Shown here: positions 61,587-61,656 of the stretch, piece by piece
Layout of the letters: each line of letters opens with the position of its first letter
Numbering within the stretch: the first letter of the stretch is position 1
DNA from: Candidatus Gastranaerophilales bacterium
GTDB lineage: Bacteria; Cyanobacteriota; Vampirovibrionia; Gastranaerophilales; Gastranaerophilaceae
Length of the DNA stretch: 61,656 bases
Assembly (NCBI GenBank): GCA_944323265.1
Contig: CALURX010000007.1
Span: forward strand, 1-61,656
Reading direction: 5' to 3'
Program-made: the position numbers and the translations under genes
The notes under the pieces: model-generated
Told to the model about the DNA's origin: nothing
The model's database searches: none
The model's input: only the letters and a program-made list of their open reading frames with translations

Positions 61587-61656
61587 TGTCCAAATAAAAA
61601 AAACATACAACAATTGTTTTACATCTATATACCAAATTAAGCCTAGATGTAATTTG
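61587..61656 (+). mobile_element. Probable left end of an IS3-like element cut by the window edge
   Basis: TGTCCAAATAAAAAAAACA starts at 61587 and is alignable with TGTCCCCCTAAAAACG at the left-hand IS end (12 of 16 bases). Inside it, TACATCTA and TAGATGTA form an inverted repeat (about 61620-61650). It interrupts the glycosylase gene. No transposase sequence is yet reached. Confidence 0.5.

Overview
The window looks like one contig from a non-photosynthetic relative of Cyanobacteria, most probably a gut-type Vampirovibrionia/Melainabacteria (Gastranaerophilales). The DNA is AT-rich. Several proteins have cyanobacterial-type forms: a YvcK with N-terminal membrane helices, a ThrS that begins at the editing domain with no TGS domain, and a complex I of eleven subunits with no NADH-input module. 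Alongside these are fliO/P/Q/R export genes, a type IV prepilin and many Gram-negative envelope genes, and no photosynthesis genes. The assignment is inference from gene content, not from a marker search. Both edges appear to lie inside IS3-like elements (transposase C-terminus on the left, a matching terminal repeat breaking a uracil-DNA glycosylase gene on the right), which would explain why the contig stops there.

Layout. 1-251: end of an IS3-family element. 289-7466 (minus): an operon that matches the tailoring and export half of an aryl-polyene-type pathway: two acyl carrier proteins, a COG4648-like membrane protein, a fused AMP-ligase/dehydratase, thioesterase, LolA-like carrier, MMPL exporter, methyltransferase and LpxL-like acyltransferase. 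No ketosynthase is visible before the IS element. 7544-19011 (minus): dnaK, an HNH-motif protein, secF/secD, dapA, a membrane protein, panC/panB, yvcK and a pxpA-like gene. 19254-30691: recG, a membrane-anchored small heat-shock protein, an M16 peptidase, leuD, dnaN, a dCMP-deaminase family gene, a PhoR-like kinase, ispE and a lone sugar-type ABC permease. 30940-38016: a giant AsmA-like protein and a MarR-HlyD/TolC-like efflux locus. 38091-42407 (plus): a double-SpoA protein, FliO, FliP, an extended FliQ, a small secretin-N-domain-like protein and FliR. 42404-51685: prepilin, Nif3-like, coaBC, thrS, tRNA-Leu(CAA), several small secreted proteins, anmK and a TPR protein. 51766-61260 (plus): nuoABCDHIJKLMN without nuoEFG.

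How the genes work together. panB, panC and coaBC are steps to CoA and phosphopantetheine, which the two ACPs need. secDF, the LolA-like and MMPL proteins, the AsmA-like protein and the HlyD/TolC-like pair form an envelope and export theme. The eleven-subunit complex I implies a proton-pumping module fed by an electron donor other than NADH, or by a module encoded elsewhere.

Three sequence-level signals stand out. (1) At least eight genes lack a clear Shine-Dalgarno and have a TANNNT box, often exactly TATAAT, 6-9 nt before the start codon. This points to leaderless transcripts, and five of these boxes sit at the foot of a hairpin or terminator. (2) A family of dispersed short repeats (ATTTACCCC words, CCCTCTCC palindromes, heptad AGTGAAT and octad GTTGAA runs, GTTGGGC hairpins) fills intergenic spaces, forms a 129-bp tandem array in the fli operon, and has entered the coaBC and MMPL reading frames in frame. 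(3) All six native convergent gene pairs end within 14 bp of each other with no terminator between them.
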